From assembly GCA_002314755.1 (NCBI GenBank), contig DCHC01000041.1, forward strand, positions 19,171-83,170: a stretch of DNA of 64,000 bases, in the 5' to 3' direction. A program made the position numbers and the translations under genes. The stretch's first letter is position 1; each line of letters starts with the position of its first letter. Below, in pieces: positions 1 through 8,083 of the stretch. The stretch comes from Faecalibacterium sp. UBA1762 (GTDB lineage: Bacteria > Bacillota > Clostridia > Oscillospirales > Ruminococcaceae). The notes under the pieces were generated by a model. It saw only the letters and a program-made list of their open reading frames with translations, was not told the DNA's origin and searched no databases.

Positions 1-982
1 TCAGCAACACAATGCCACCCTTAATGGTCTTTTTTCTGCCCACCCTGGATGCCAGCACGCCGATTGGAATATACGAAACGATTGCCCCGCCTGTCGCCAC
101 CAACAGACAGGTGGACGCCCCACCCAGGCCCTGTCCCAGAACCTGGTCGATATAGGTGGTAAACCAGGTGGTAACACCGTTGTAGCCGATAAACCACAGC
201 GAAATAGAAACCAGTAAAAAGCCCAGACTCCGCTTGACCGGTGCAGGCAACCTTTCCTCACCGCTTGCGTCATTTTCCGCCAGATTCTGTTCGGGATGCT
301 CTGCTTCGTAAGCGCGGTTTTCAGCGGCAAGCCGCGGCTCCTTTACTGTGACAAACAGCACCGCCACCGCCACGGTCATAATGCCGGAAACCGTGGCAAA
401 CAACAGAGTGTAATCCACATGCTCCAGATCGGCGATACGGCGAGTGGAATAAAGCACCGCCGCTACTGCCAAATACAGGATACCGCCCACTGCGCCCATC
501 AGATTGATGATTGCATTTGCCTTGCTGCGTAGGGGCTTGGGGGTCACATCCGGCATCAGCGCCACGGCTGGGCTACGGTAAGTGCCCATTGCCACCAGCA
601 ACAGACCCAGAACACAGATAAACACGACTCTGCAGACGGTCAATGCAGACGGCGAAGCCCCCTCCTGAGCTAGCGCATAAAAACGGTTATCCACGATCGG
701 CAACAGATTCATCAGCACCACTGCCGCCGTCGTACCCGCTAAAATAAAAGGCATACGGTGACCGATACGGGTATTTTTGCGGTCACTGAGCGCACCAAAC
801 AACGGCAACAAAAACAGTGCCAGTACATTGTCTGCCGCCATAATCACACCGGAAAAGGTTTCATCCAGCGCGAAGGTCTTGGTCAGAATCAGCGGGATGA
901 CACTGTCATACATCTGCCAAAAGGCGCAGATAGACAAAAACGCCAAGCCGACCAACACAGTTCGCCTGCTGTTTAATTTCAT
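1..982 (-). CDS. MFS transporter, SLC45/GPH-like sugar carrier (C-terminus outside window)
   Basis: Major facilitator superfamily carrier, probably for a disaccharide or glycoside in symport with a cation. The frame is open from an ATG at 982 to the window edge (327 codons, no stop), so the C-terminus is missing. The first ~95 residues are two hydrophobic helices followed by the loop GALSDRKNTRIG (residues 63-74), the MFS motif-A type loop after TM2. A second hydrophobic half follows a hydrophilic central loop near plus-strand positions 240-330 and includes a VTTWFTTYI stretch typical of the SLC45-like branch. The ribosome binding site GGAGG lies 7 nt before the ATG. Substrate cannot be read from the sequence; sugar import is inferred from the family and the nearby glycosidases. 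Confidence 0.8.
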   Translation of the reverse strand, partial: MKLNSRRTVLVGLAFLSICAFWQMYDSVIPLILTKTFALDETFSGVIMAADNVLALFLLPLFGALSDRKNTRIGHRMPFILAGTTAAVVLMNLLPIVDNRFYALAQEGASPSALTVCRVVFICVLGLLLVAMGTYRSPAVALMPDVTPKPLRSKANAIINLMGAVGGILYLAVAAVLYSTRRIADLEHVDYTLLFATVSGIMTVAVAVLFVTVKEPRLAAENRAYEAEHPEQNLAENDASGEERLPAPVKRSLGFLLVSISLWFIGYNGVTTWFTTYIDQVLGQGLGGASTCLLVATGGAIVSYIPIGVLASRVGRKKTIKGGIVLL

Positions 983-1021
983 TTATAAACCTCCAATATT
1001 CTATCATAATACTATACTATA

Positions 1022-1050
1022 ATCTTATCGGATTTTTTAAAAAAGTACAA
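1022..1050 (-). promoter_or_regulatory. Sigma-A promoter for the MFS transporter
   Basis: On the minus strand TTGTAC (1050-1045) and TAAGAT (1027-1022) are separated by 17 bp, about 40 bp upstream of the transporter ATG. Confidence 0.55.
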
Positions 1051-1199
1051 GTATCTACTGCTCTGCAACCTGTCAATTATTCATTGGTTTGTTTGTGCAA
1101 ATTGCTCATTTTCCTCTGCTTTTTGTCACATTAGAATTTTTCTTTTTGAAATTAGCCGGATACACCACTGCAGCTTTCGCCGTAGCAGTGCCGTTTTGC

Positions 1200-1228
1200 T
1201 TGTTTTTTTACAGGTTTACTGCTATAAT
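1200..1228 (+). promoter_or_regulatory. Sigma-A promoter for the PH-domain pair
   Basis: TTGTTT (1200-1205), 17-bp spacer, then a perfect TATAAT (1223-1228), 38 bp before the start codon at 1267. Confidence 0.6.
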
Positions 1229-1266
1229 GCAGTGTAGGAACGACATCAGACAGAAAGGAGTATGCT

Positions 1267-1713
1267 ATGTATTATAGACTGGATAAACGGGGCGCAGACC
1301 TTGCCGGCGGTGTTTCACTGCTGATTTTTCTGTTGCTGACGCTGATTCCCTTGGGTAAACCCTGGGCCAGACTGCTGACCGCAGCACTGCTTTCGGTTGC
1401 CATTTGGGGTTACCTGCGCCTATTGACGGGCTTTGCCAAATGGGAGATCTGCCGGGGACAGCTGAATATCCATATCGGCCTGCTGCTCACTCGGGAACAC
1501 CACATCCGTCTGAACCGGATTACCGCTATTCAGATTTTCTCTACCCCTTTTTCCCGTCCCCTGGGTATCTGTCTGGTATCTGTTTTCAGTGCAGGGGCTT
1601 TTTCTGTCATGCCCTGTGTTCGACAGCCGGATGCTGAACAGCTGATATTACTGTGGCGTGCAGAGCTGCCCGATGAAAAAGGAGCCTTGCTGCCAAAGGA
1701 GGATCCGGATTGA
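1267..1713 (+). CDS. PH domain-containing membrane protein, YdbS-like (bPH2/DUF304)
   Basis: Small membrane protein of 148 aa: two predicted transmembrane helices (about residues 12-28 and 33-52) followed by a bacterial PH-like (bPH2, formerly DUF304) domain at about 60-140. The start is the ATG 6 nt after AAAGGAG. It overlaps the next gene by 4 nt (the stop TGA lies inside the next start region), so the pair should be translationally coupled. In Bacillus subtilis the homologous pair YdbS/YdbT has been linked to bacteriocin (amylocyclicin) tolerance; whether that applies here is inference. Confidence 0.8.
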   Translation: MYYRLDKRGADLAGGVSLLIFLLLTLIPLGKPWARLLTAALLSVAIWGYLRLLTGFAKWEICRGQLNIHIGLLLTREHHIRLNRITAIQIFSTPFSRPLGICLVSVFSAGAFSVMPCVRQPDAEQLILLWRAELPDEKGALLPKEDPD

Positions 1714-3110
1714 AGGGTAGATTTCATTTTGTTTGGGCAGTGTACTATATGCGGTACGGTTTTTGGCTGTGCCTGATTCCCCTGACCCGCGCACTGCTCT
1801 CCGGAGGGCTGATCAGCTTTTGGTCGGTTTTCCAACAGGACCTGATCATTCTAGTCGGCATGGCATTTTTAAGTTTGTATGCATGGCTGACCGCAACCTG
1901 GCAGCTGACCGAGGACTGTTTGGAAATACATTTCGGGTTTATTTTTCATCGCCGCTGCAGCTGTCGGCCTTGCCAGCTTGCCGCCTGTGAGCTGCGTCGC
2001 AGTTTGCCCCAACGGTTGCTGGGCGCCTGTGAACTGGAACTGTTTTTAAACAGCTGCCACACAAAAAAAAGCTATCGACTTATTCTGACCTACCGACAGG
2101 GTGTTGTTTTGCGGGATGCTCTGTTCCCCTTGAACCGGGTTAAAAACGGGTCTGCCGACGAATCCGTACCTTACCGCCCCTCCGGGGGGGACTGGCTGAT
2201 GCTGGCAGCATTAAGTACCAATCTTGTTACTGAGACCGCTCTGGTCCTAATGACTATCCGGCACATCCGTCAGCTATTGGGACAGGATTTGGAACAGCAG
2301 GCAGTCAGCAAGCTGGAGCAGCTGCTTGCCACTATGGGGCTTGCCGTTCCGGCAGGTATTTCTTTGGTCTTATCCATCGTGTTCTTTTTTACCTGCTGCA
2401 GTCTAGTCATCAGCGTGTTGCGAACCGGCGGTTATCAGGTTGCCCGCACCGATGGGTATCTGCTGTGTCAGGGCGGTCTATACACCCAGGTAGAGCAACG
2501 CATCCGCACAGATTGCATCCACTGTATCGATGTGCGCCGCGGGTTGCTGTCCCGCATTTCCGGGTTTGATTCCGTCTATGTCTACGCAGGCGGATTCAGC
2601 AATCAAAATACGCCTCTTTTGTTTTTCCGTCGCAAGGATACCACCCTGAGCCGTCAGCTGCTGCCGGAGATGATGCACTGGCACGCCAAGCGCCGTTATG
2701 CTGCCCGGTCAATCTGGCAATATATCTGGCGGCTGCTGATTCCGTTTTCTTTGGTGACCGTACTGTGGCTGGTTGCCCTTTATATGTTGCCTAAGGCAGC
2801 ACCGATTATGGCCGTCTGTATCGGTATTTGTCTTTTTTTCCTTTCGTTTGCCGTAGAGGCATTTTTTACCGAAGGGTACCACTATGCCGGTAATGGCAAG
2901 TTTATTCTCGCCTTCGGCCGAGGCTTTACCCGACATTTTGTCACGGTTCTGCCCCGGGAAGTTACGGCAAAGGTCATCTATTCCTCTCTGTCGATCCAGC
3001 AGGACCGGGGCGATTTGGTTCTCTGCTGTCCAGCCGGCATTCGTCTGCGGGTACGTGGTATCTGCAAAAGTAAGGCAGATTCCGCCCTGCAAAAAATGTA
3101 TCAGCTTTAA
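1710..3110 (+). CDS. PH domain-containing membrane protein, YdbT-like
   Basis: Partner of the preceding gene, 466 aa. Hydrophobic helix pairs at about residues 8-60, 160-235 and 335-375 alternate with soluble segments that fit two to three bPH2 domains (about 65-130, 235-310, 385-460); the block at 235-310 is the clearest match. The start is TTG, preceded by AAAGGAGG inside the 3' end of the upstream gene and overlapping its stop codon. Membrane location is clear. The molecular function of the family is not established beyond envelope-stress and bacteriocin-tolerance phenotypes reported in Bacillus. Confidence 0.8.
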   Translation: MKGRFHFVWAVYYMRYGFWLCLIPLTRALLSGGLISFWSVFQQDLIILVGMAFLSLYAWLTATWQLTEDCLEIHFGFIFHRRCSCRPCQLAACELRRSLPQRLLGACELELFLNSCHTKKSYRLILTYRQGVVLRDALFPLNRVKNGSADESVPYRPSGGDWLMLAALSTNLVTETALVLMTIRHIRQLLGQDLEQQAVSKLEQLLATMGLAVPAGISLVLSIVFFFTCCSLVISVLRTGGYQVARTDGYLLCQGGLYTQVEQRIRTDCIHCIDVRRGLLSRISGFDSVYVYAGGFSNQNTPLLFFRRKDTTLSRQLLPEMMHWHAKRRYAARSIWQYIWRLLIPFSLVTVLWLVALYMLPKAAPIMAVCIGICLFFLSFAVEAFFTEGYHYAGNGKFILAFGRGFTRHFVTVLPREVTAKVIYSSLSIQQDRGDLVLCCPAGIRLRVRGICKSKADSALQKMYQL

Positions 3111-3115
3111 ACTGG

Positions 3116-3191
3116 GACGGCAGTCTTTTCTTTGACAGGGCTTCGGCACCGTTTGTACGGTTTCCGAGAAATGTCAGAAAAGACTGCCGTC
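3116..3191. terminator. Long convergent hairpin between the PH-domain gene and the propeller gene
   Basis: Positions 3116-3129 and 3178-3191 are a perfect 14-bp inverted repeat beginning GACGGCAGTC, extended inward by GACA/TGTC. The 76-nt element fills most of the gap between two convergent genes, so it probably terminates both. The T tract is short in the plus direction (TGTTATTTTA), and the stem is longer than usual for an intrinsic terminator. Confidence 0.6.
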
Positions 3192-3242
3192 TGTTATTTT
3201 ACGGTTTTCTGTCAAAAAGTTAATGTAATACTTTTTCCAACC

Positions 3243-5087
3243 TTAAAGCTGAACCTTCAGCTCCGGTATCGGGAACACCCCGGTCTTAGGCAAAAGCTCT
3301 ACGCCGTGCGCACCCGGCTTAACTGTACAGGTGAACAGCTCCTTACAACATGCCTCCGGTGCAAAAAAGCTTACCACGCCTTTTTCCTCTCCGTCGACCT
3401 GAAGCACTGCTTCACCATATTGCGGTCCGGCTACCCCTAATACTGTCAGCTGACTTCCGTGAGGGTTCCATTTTACCCGTTGCTGACCCACCCACAGATT
3501 CTCAGGGGTTTGGGTCAGATCCGCCAGCTTGACACCGGCGCCGAGAACCGCCTCCATGACCGTATAGGTAAAGGCCGCAGGGCAGCAATCACCCGTCACG
3601 GTAAATTCACTGCATTCCAGGACTGAAAAGCATCCGGTGCGGATGCCCAGCGGCAGCGGCTGCGCTGCAAGCGAAAGAGTCATACCGTCAAACAGCAGCA
3701 CCTGATTTACCCAGGCAGAAATTTTACCGTCCTTACGCGCCAGATGAACCGTCTGTGCCTTGCCGGGCAGACTGCCACCTGCAAGGATATTGCCCTTTTG
3801 CACCAATGCCCAGCTATCCTGCGCGATGCGTAAAGCAGTATATTCCGTCAGTGCCTCGGGACAGGGGATACTGTCTGCCTGGGGGATATCCGGGCCGATC
3901 TTTCCGGCAAAATCAAACAGAAAATCCGCGCTGCCCTGCAGGGTAAACCGCGCATTCAAATCAAACTCCGTATACGCCTCCTGCAGGCAGACCACCGAGG
4001 GTCCATCATGACCGGAGACAGTAAAGCCGTCGGAAACCGGCTTGCTCCAAGGCCGGGAGGCTACCGAAAGGGTGCCCATACCCTGCTCGTTTCGGGAGGC
4101 ATACATGACGGTAAGCTTATCCTCCTTTACGAAGCCGTTAACAGTCTGTCCCCAGATGCCGTACGCCTCATCTGCCAGCGGACGGGAATGCCACAGACTT
4201 CCATCCGTCACCATCTGCCAGGCCTCCGGCCTGTGAGCCTCCTCCAGCTTAGCCGCAAACAGGAACTGATAATTACGGCTGCGCGCCACGCTGGTAGCCG
4301 GCGCATACACAGTATCCCCCACCACAAACGCCGGGTAGTATTCCATTGGCGTAGGATAGTAGCCCGCCCGTTCGTTGCATAGCAGCATAGTGGGGTTTTC
4401 AAATTCCTGTTGGGCATCCTTTGAGGTCAGGCAAATCAGCCCCCAGGCATAATGTGGACCGGAATCACACAGGACCAATGCCAGATAGTCGTCTTTGCGG
4501 GGGATAACCGTGGTGGCGTAGAACCGGTCAAATTTGCCGAATTTTCCCCGCAGTGCGGAGGTACGGTACACCGGGCGGCTATTGCGGGTAAACGGTCCCG
4601 CCGGGCTGTCTGTAAACGCCAGTGCCGCTCCGGAATCCGCCGGATCGTCCGAGCTATGGGCCTTTTCCCAGGTGAAATTTACGGTACTCCAGTCATAGGT
4701 CAGCAGATATTCTCCCCGTTTTTCATCCCAGAACAACACCGCATCCGGGCAGCTATTGGAGGGATAGGCCGCTCCCTCAAAAAAGTGATTGGGAGAAAGC
4801 TTTTCCGGTAACAATTCCCAGCTTTTACCCTCATTTTGGGAACGGTACACCCGAAAATGAGAATATCCGTTTTCCGCCGTCCCATAGCCCCAAGGATATA
4901 GACCGGCATAAAGATACCAATCATTATTTTTGTCACAGTACAAAGAGCCGTTAACCGCCCACTCATAGGGCGGGGTAGAGATATGTACCGTATCCCCCAC
5001 CTTTTCAAAGGCGTCAAAGGAAACATCTCCCATCACCGGATGGTGGCTCCACAAGCCGACATTTTCCGCTTTTGCGTAATTTTTCAT
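3243..5087 (-). CDS. Predicted sugar-acting beta-propeller protein (GH32/GH43-like fold), family uncertain
   Basis: A 614-aa protein without a signal peptide. Residues ~20-350 carry repeated aromatic blade-like motifs (for example NDWYLYAG, GEYLLTYDW, KFDRFYATTV), as in five-bladed propeller glycosidases of the GH32/43/68/130 type. Residues ~360-500 look like a concanavalin/LamG-type sandwich (ARKDGKISAWVN), followed by a small C-terminal beta domain. The catalytic acids cannot be assigned by eye. The ATG at 5087 was chosen over an upstream GTG because AAAGGA lies 10 nt before it. The gene stands alone with its own promoter, next to a sugar MFS transporter two genes away. Glycoside hydrolase or phosphorylase activity is inference. 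Confidence 0.55.
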   Translation of the reverse strand: MKNYAKAENVGLWSHHPVMGDVSFDAFEKVGDTVHISTPPYEWAVNGSLYCDKNNDWYLYAGLYPWGYGTAENGYSHFRVYRSQNEGKSWELLPEKLSPNHFFEGAAYPSNSCPDAVLFWDEKRGEYLLTYDWSTVNFTWEKAHSSDDPADSGAALAFTDSPAGPFTRNSRPVYRTSALRGKFGKFDRFYATTVIPRKDDYLALVLCDSGPHYAWGLICLTSKDAQQEFENPTMLLCNERAGYYPTPMEYYPAFVVGDTVYAPATSVARSRNYQFLFAAKLEEAHRPEAWQMVTDGSLWHSRPLADEAYGIWGQTVNGFVKEDKLTVMYASRNEQGMGTLSVASRPWSKPVSDGFTVSGHDGPSVVCLQEAYTEFDLNARFTLQGSADFLFDFAGKIGPDIPQADSIPCPEALTEYTALRIAQDSWALVQKGNILAGGSLPGKAQTVHLARKDGKISAWVNQVLLFDGMTLSLAAQPLPLGIRTGCFSVLECSEFTVTGDCCPAAFTYTVMEAVLGAGVKLADLTQTPENLWVGQQRVKWNPHGSQLTVLGVAGPQYGEAVLQVDGEEKGVVSFFAPEACCKELFTCTVKPGAHGVELLPKTGVFPIPELKVQL

Positions 5088-5206
5088 TTTCTCTTGATCC
5101 TTTCTTCGCACTTAAATTGATCTGCTCTCCCCTTCAGCCCTTCCGTTGTCCCGACAGGGTAATCTTTCCGTTCTCTGCGAACCGTCCGATCCTGCCGATT
5201 TTCACT

Positions 5207-5235
5207 ACAATAGCATAAAGCAACCGGTGTGTCAA
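5207..5235 (-). promoter_or_regulatory. Sigma-A promoter for the propeller protein gene
   Basis: Minus strand TTGACA (5235-5230), 17-bp spacer, TATTGT (5212-5207), about 120 bp upstream of the start at 5087. This leaves a ~110-nt leader without obvious known structure. Confidence 0.6.
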
Positions 5236-5419
5236 TAACCTGTGCAACTGCTTATTTGCCATACATTTTCTCTTTACGCACCGATATCTCCTGATCTTTA
5301 CATTGGGCATAAACCCGATATTCTGTCGAAAATACCGCTGGAAAACAGCACAGCGGTGTGCTATACTGAAAAAAACTGAAAAAAGCCTTTTCATTCTGAA
5401 AAAGAGAGGAACGGTTCCT

Positions 5420-5983
5420 ATGAAAAAAATACAGTATAACGCGCCGGTAACACTCAGCTTTTTCTTTGCCAGTCTTGCCGTACTGTTGGCAGGCTTTATT
5501 ACCGGCGGTGACAGCACGCTACTGTTGTTCTCCGTTTACCGCAGTCCCTTATCTGACCCGTTTTTTTATCTTCGCTTGTTTGGCCATGTGCTGGGACATT
5601 CCGGCTGGGACCATTTTACCGGTAACATGCTGCTTTTACTGGTTGTCGGACCTCCGCTGGAGGAACGGTACGGCAGCCGACCCATGATCATCGGCATTTT
5701 GGTAACCGCTATAACCACCGGTCTGGTTCAGTGCCTGCTGTTTCCTCATGCTATACTGTTGGGCGCAAGCGGCGTCGTATTTTTTCTGATCATTCTCTCC
5801 TCCTTTGCCGGAGGAGAAAAAGGTCGCATCCCCTTAACGCTCATTCTGGTCGCCGCCTCTTATCTGGGGCAGGAGATTTACAGCGCCCTGTTTGTCACGG
5901 ATAACATCTCTAATCTGACCCACATCATCGGCGGCATACTTGGCATTCTGCTTGGCTTCTGGATCAAAAGAAAACACAGCTGA
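5420..5983 (+). CDS. Rhomboid family intramembrane serine protease
   Basis: A 187-aa, almost entirely hydrophobic membrane protein with a six-helix rhomboid core. The diagnostic residues are present: H65 and N69 in the second helix (HxxxN), GASG with nucleophile Ser117, and His168 in the last helix (THIIGG), completing the Ser-His dyad. Rhomboids cleave transmembrane segments within the bilayer; the substrate is unknown. The ATG at 5420 follows AGAGAGGA. A longer in-frame reading from 5303 would add a hydrophilic extension that lies across the promoter region and has no ribosome binding site. A terminator follows directly. Confidence 0.9.
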   Translation: MKKIQYNAPVTLSFFFASLAVLLAGFITGGDSTLLLFSVYRSPLSDPFFYLRLFGHVLGHSGWDHFTGNMLLLLVVGPPLEERYGSRPMIIGILVTAITTGLVQCLLFPHAILLGASGVVFFLIILSSFAGGEKGRIPLTLILVAASYLGQEIYSALFVTDNISNLTHIIGGILGILLGFWIKRKHS

Positions 5984-6007
5984 TTTGCCGCCTCCCATGT
6001 CAGTCAA

Positions 6008-6056
6008 CCCATGAGAACTGTCTGTTAACCGGCAGCTCTCATGGGCATTTTTTCTG
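6008..6056 (+). terminator. Rho-independent terminator of the rhomboid gene
   Basis: CCCATGAGAACTG (6008-6020) pairs with CAGCTCTCATGGG (6033-6045), with one mismatch, and is followed by CATTTTTTC. Confidence 0.8.
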
Positions 6057-6276
6057 TCAAATAAGTTCCGTTGTTGTTCCACAGGTTGCCTGCACTGTTT
6101 GTAAAAGGGCACGCTTGCAGCGTTTTTAAGGTCGATATCTTCTCCGGTGGGGTTAACACCGACGCGATATCTCCGGTAATGCCCAGATGTTTCCCGTTCA
6201 GAATATTTTTCTTTGCAAACACGAACGGGTTTTCTAAAAAAACCGGAATTTCCATCCCGTTTTGGTTGCTATCCAT
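6025..6276 (-). CDS. Doubtful small ORF or gene remnant
   Basis: An 83-codon reading frame in the 426-bp gap between two terminators. AAAAGGGG lies about 8 nt before its ATG, and the sequence has a normal mix of residues (for example SAGNLWNNNGTYLT), but no family is recognised. Its 3' end runs into the rhomboid terminator hairpin on the other strand, which argues against an intact gene. It may be a decayed gene or chance. Nothing else is visible in this gap apart from the two terminators. Confidence 0.2.
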   Translation of the reverse strand: MDSNQNGMEIPVFLENPFVFAKKNILNGKHLGITGDIASVLTPPEKISTLKTLQACPFTNSAGNLWNNNGTYLTEKMPMRAAG

Positions 6277-6353
6277 TTTCAGCTGCCCCTTTTCCCTGTT
6301 ATTTACCGAAATCATGGAACAATACGTCGTATTTGTAAAGTGATAATTCACGC

Positions 6354-6390
6354 AAAAAAGCAGGGAACCTTACGACGAAGATTCCCTGCT
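6354..6390 (-). terminator. Terminator of the sodium-dependent transporter gene
   Basis: On the minus strand GCAGGGAA (6390-6383) pairs with TTCCCTGC (6368-6361), followed by TTTTTTG. Confidence 0.8.
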
Positions 6391-6409
6391 GCGAATTTGA
6401 AAAATAATA

Positions 6410-7780
6410 TTAAATCAGGCTCATAACCAGAACGACCAAAATAATAACCGGCAGTACAAAGGTCATATAGCCGCGCAGCCATGCAGGCAGCTTAACACCG
6501 TGGTCACCGGTATTGATCTCGGTAAAGAAGCTCTTCCAGCCCCAACCGTAACGGCAGGTGCAGAACAGCGTATAGACCAGAGAACCGATGGGCAGCAGAA
6601 TATTGGAGACCGCGTAGTCCTCTAAATCCATAAAGCCCTTACCGAAGAGAGTAACCTCTTCCCAAATATTCAGACTGAACACAGCGGGCAACACCAGCAC
6701 CAGCATCAATGCCAGGTTGATCAAGGCAATGGCAGGCCGTTTCAGCTTGGTGGTCTCCAGCCAGAAGGACATAATATTCTCAAATACGGCGATAACGGTG
6801 GACATTGCCGCAAAGCTCATGAACAGGAAGAACAAAACGCCCAGGATACGACCGCCCTTCATTTGATTGAAGATGCTGGACAGAGTCATAAACAGGAAGC
6901 TTGCGCCGCCGGACTGGTCGGTGATGGCTTCGGAGCTATAGGAGAAGTAAGCGGGGAAAATAATCAGGCCGCTCATCAAAGCAACCATGGTATCCAGACC
7001 GATAATGGTGAAGCCTTCGCCGGCAAGACGGCGGTCTTTGCCGATATAGCTGCCGAAGATGGCGATAGAGCCAATACCGATGGACAGGGTAAAAAATGCT
7101 TGACCCATGGCAGCACCGACAACCTTGCCGATACCGTAGCTTTCAATGCTCTTGACCGAGGGAACCAGATAAAACTTCAAGCCTTCCTTGGTGCCGGGCA
7201 GGGTGCAGGAATAGACAGCCATACCGATCATCAGGACAAACAGCATGACCATCATCACCTTGGTCACCCGTTCCACACCCTTCTGCAGACCCAAAGAGCA
7301 AACCAGCAGACCCAAGAAAATAGCGGTATAGGCACCGGCGATATCCATTGCGGGGTTGGATACTGTTGCGCCGAACGCCTCACCCAACTGGGCAATGGTG
7401 GTCATACCCTCCATTGAGCCGGTCAGGTACTTGACAAAGTAGATCAGCATCCAGCCTGTGATAACGGTATAGCACATCATCAGCAGATAGTTACCGGCCA
7501 TACCGAAGTACTTCCAGATGTGCCAGTTGCTGCCCTTAGGCTCCAGCACATCAAAGGAGGTGGCGATACTGCGCTGGCTACCGCGACCAACCGCCAATTC
7601 AGCGGTCATAACAGGTGCGCCCAGCAAAATCAGGAATGCCAGATAAATCAGCACAAAAATTGCGCCGCCGTAGGCACCGGTAATGATAGGAAACCGGTAA
7701 ACATTGCCCAGACCAATGGCACATCCGGCAGAGATGAGGATGAAACCAAGGCGAGAGGCAAACTTTTCACGCGTTTGCAT
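6410..7780 (-). CDS. Sodium-dependent transporter, neurotransmitter:sodium symporter (NSS/SNF) family
   Basis: A 456-aa integral membrane protein with about 11-12 helices. The N-terminus has the NSS signature (FILISAGCAIGLGNVYRFP), where helix 1 forms the sodium and substrate site. The length matches bacterial tryptophan/branched amino-acid members such as TnaT and MhsT. It likely imports a hydrophobic amino acid with sodium; the exact substrate cannot be read. The start ATG follows GGAGGAAAG. It is a single-gene unit with its own promoter and terminator, divergent from the GH42 gene. Confidence 0.9.
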   Translation of the reverse strand: MQTREKFASRLGFILISAGCAIGLGNVYRFPIITGAYGGAIFVLIYLAFLILLGAPVMTAELAVGRGSQRSIATSFDVLEPKGSNWHIWKYFGMAGNYLLMMCYTVITGWMLIYFVKYLTGSMEGMTTIAQLGEAFGATVSNPAMDIAGAYTAIFLGLLVCSLGLQKGVERVTKVMMVMLFVLMIGMAVYSCTLPGTKEGLKFYLVPSVKSIESYGIGKVVGAAMGQAFFTLSIGIGSIAIFGSYIGKDRRLAGEGFTIIGLDTMVALMSGLIIFPAYFSYSSEAITDQSGGASFLFMTLSSIFNQMKGGRILGVLFFLFMSFAAMSTVIAVFENIMSFWLETTKLKRPAIALINLALMLVLVLPAVFSLNIWEEVTLFGKGFMDLEDYAVSNILLPIGSLVYTLFCTCRYGWGWKSFFTEINTGDHGVKLPAWLRGYMTFVLPVIILVVLVMSLI

Positions 7781-7831
7781 AAGAACTTTCCTCCGAAAAC
7801 TTTTTCTTTTCCCTTTTTGGGAATTAAAGGT

Positions 7832-7860
7832 ATTTTACACCATTTTGTAAGGAAAATCAA
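7832..7860 (-). promoter_or_regulatory. Sigma-A promoter for the NSS transporter
   Basis: Minus strand TTGATT (7860-7855), 17-bp spacer, TAAAAT (7837-7832), about 50 bp before the ATG at 7780. Confidence 0.6.
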
Positions 7861-7996
7861 GCTAAAAAATTGCTTTTCGCGGTCAATCAGCTTTAATATG
7901 CATAGTTTCTGCTTTTTGTTTTTGCGGTTATGCTTTTTATCGATTCATTATGATTTGTTTTGAGACTTGCACACTTCACTTAACGGATAACAAAGC

Positions 7997-8025
7997 TTGA
8001 CTTTTTCTGTTTGACGGTCTATATT
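7997..8025 (+). promoter_or_regulatory. Sigma-A promoter for the GH42 gene
   Basis: TTGACT (7997-8002), 17-bp spacer, TATATT (8020-8025). The rest of the ~300-bp divergent gap (7861-7996) is AT-rich, and I see no clear operator or other element in it. Confidence 0.6.
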
Positions 8026-8083
8026 CAAAGAAAAAGCTGCCGGTAACCTTGAATCGGCGCAGATACAAAAAGGAGTGTACACC

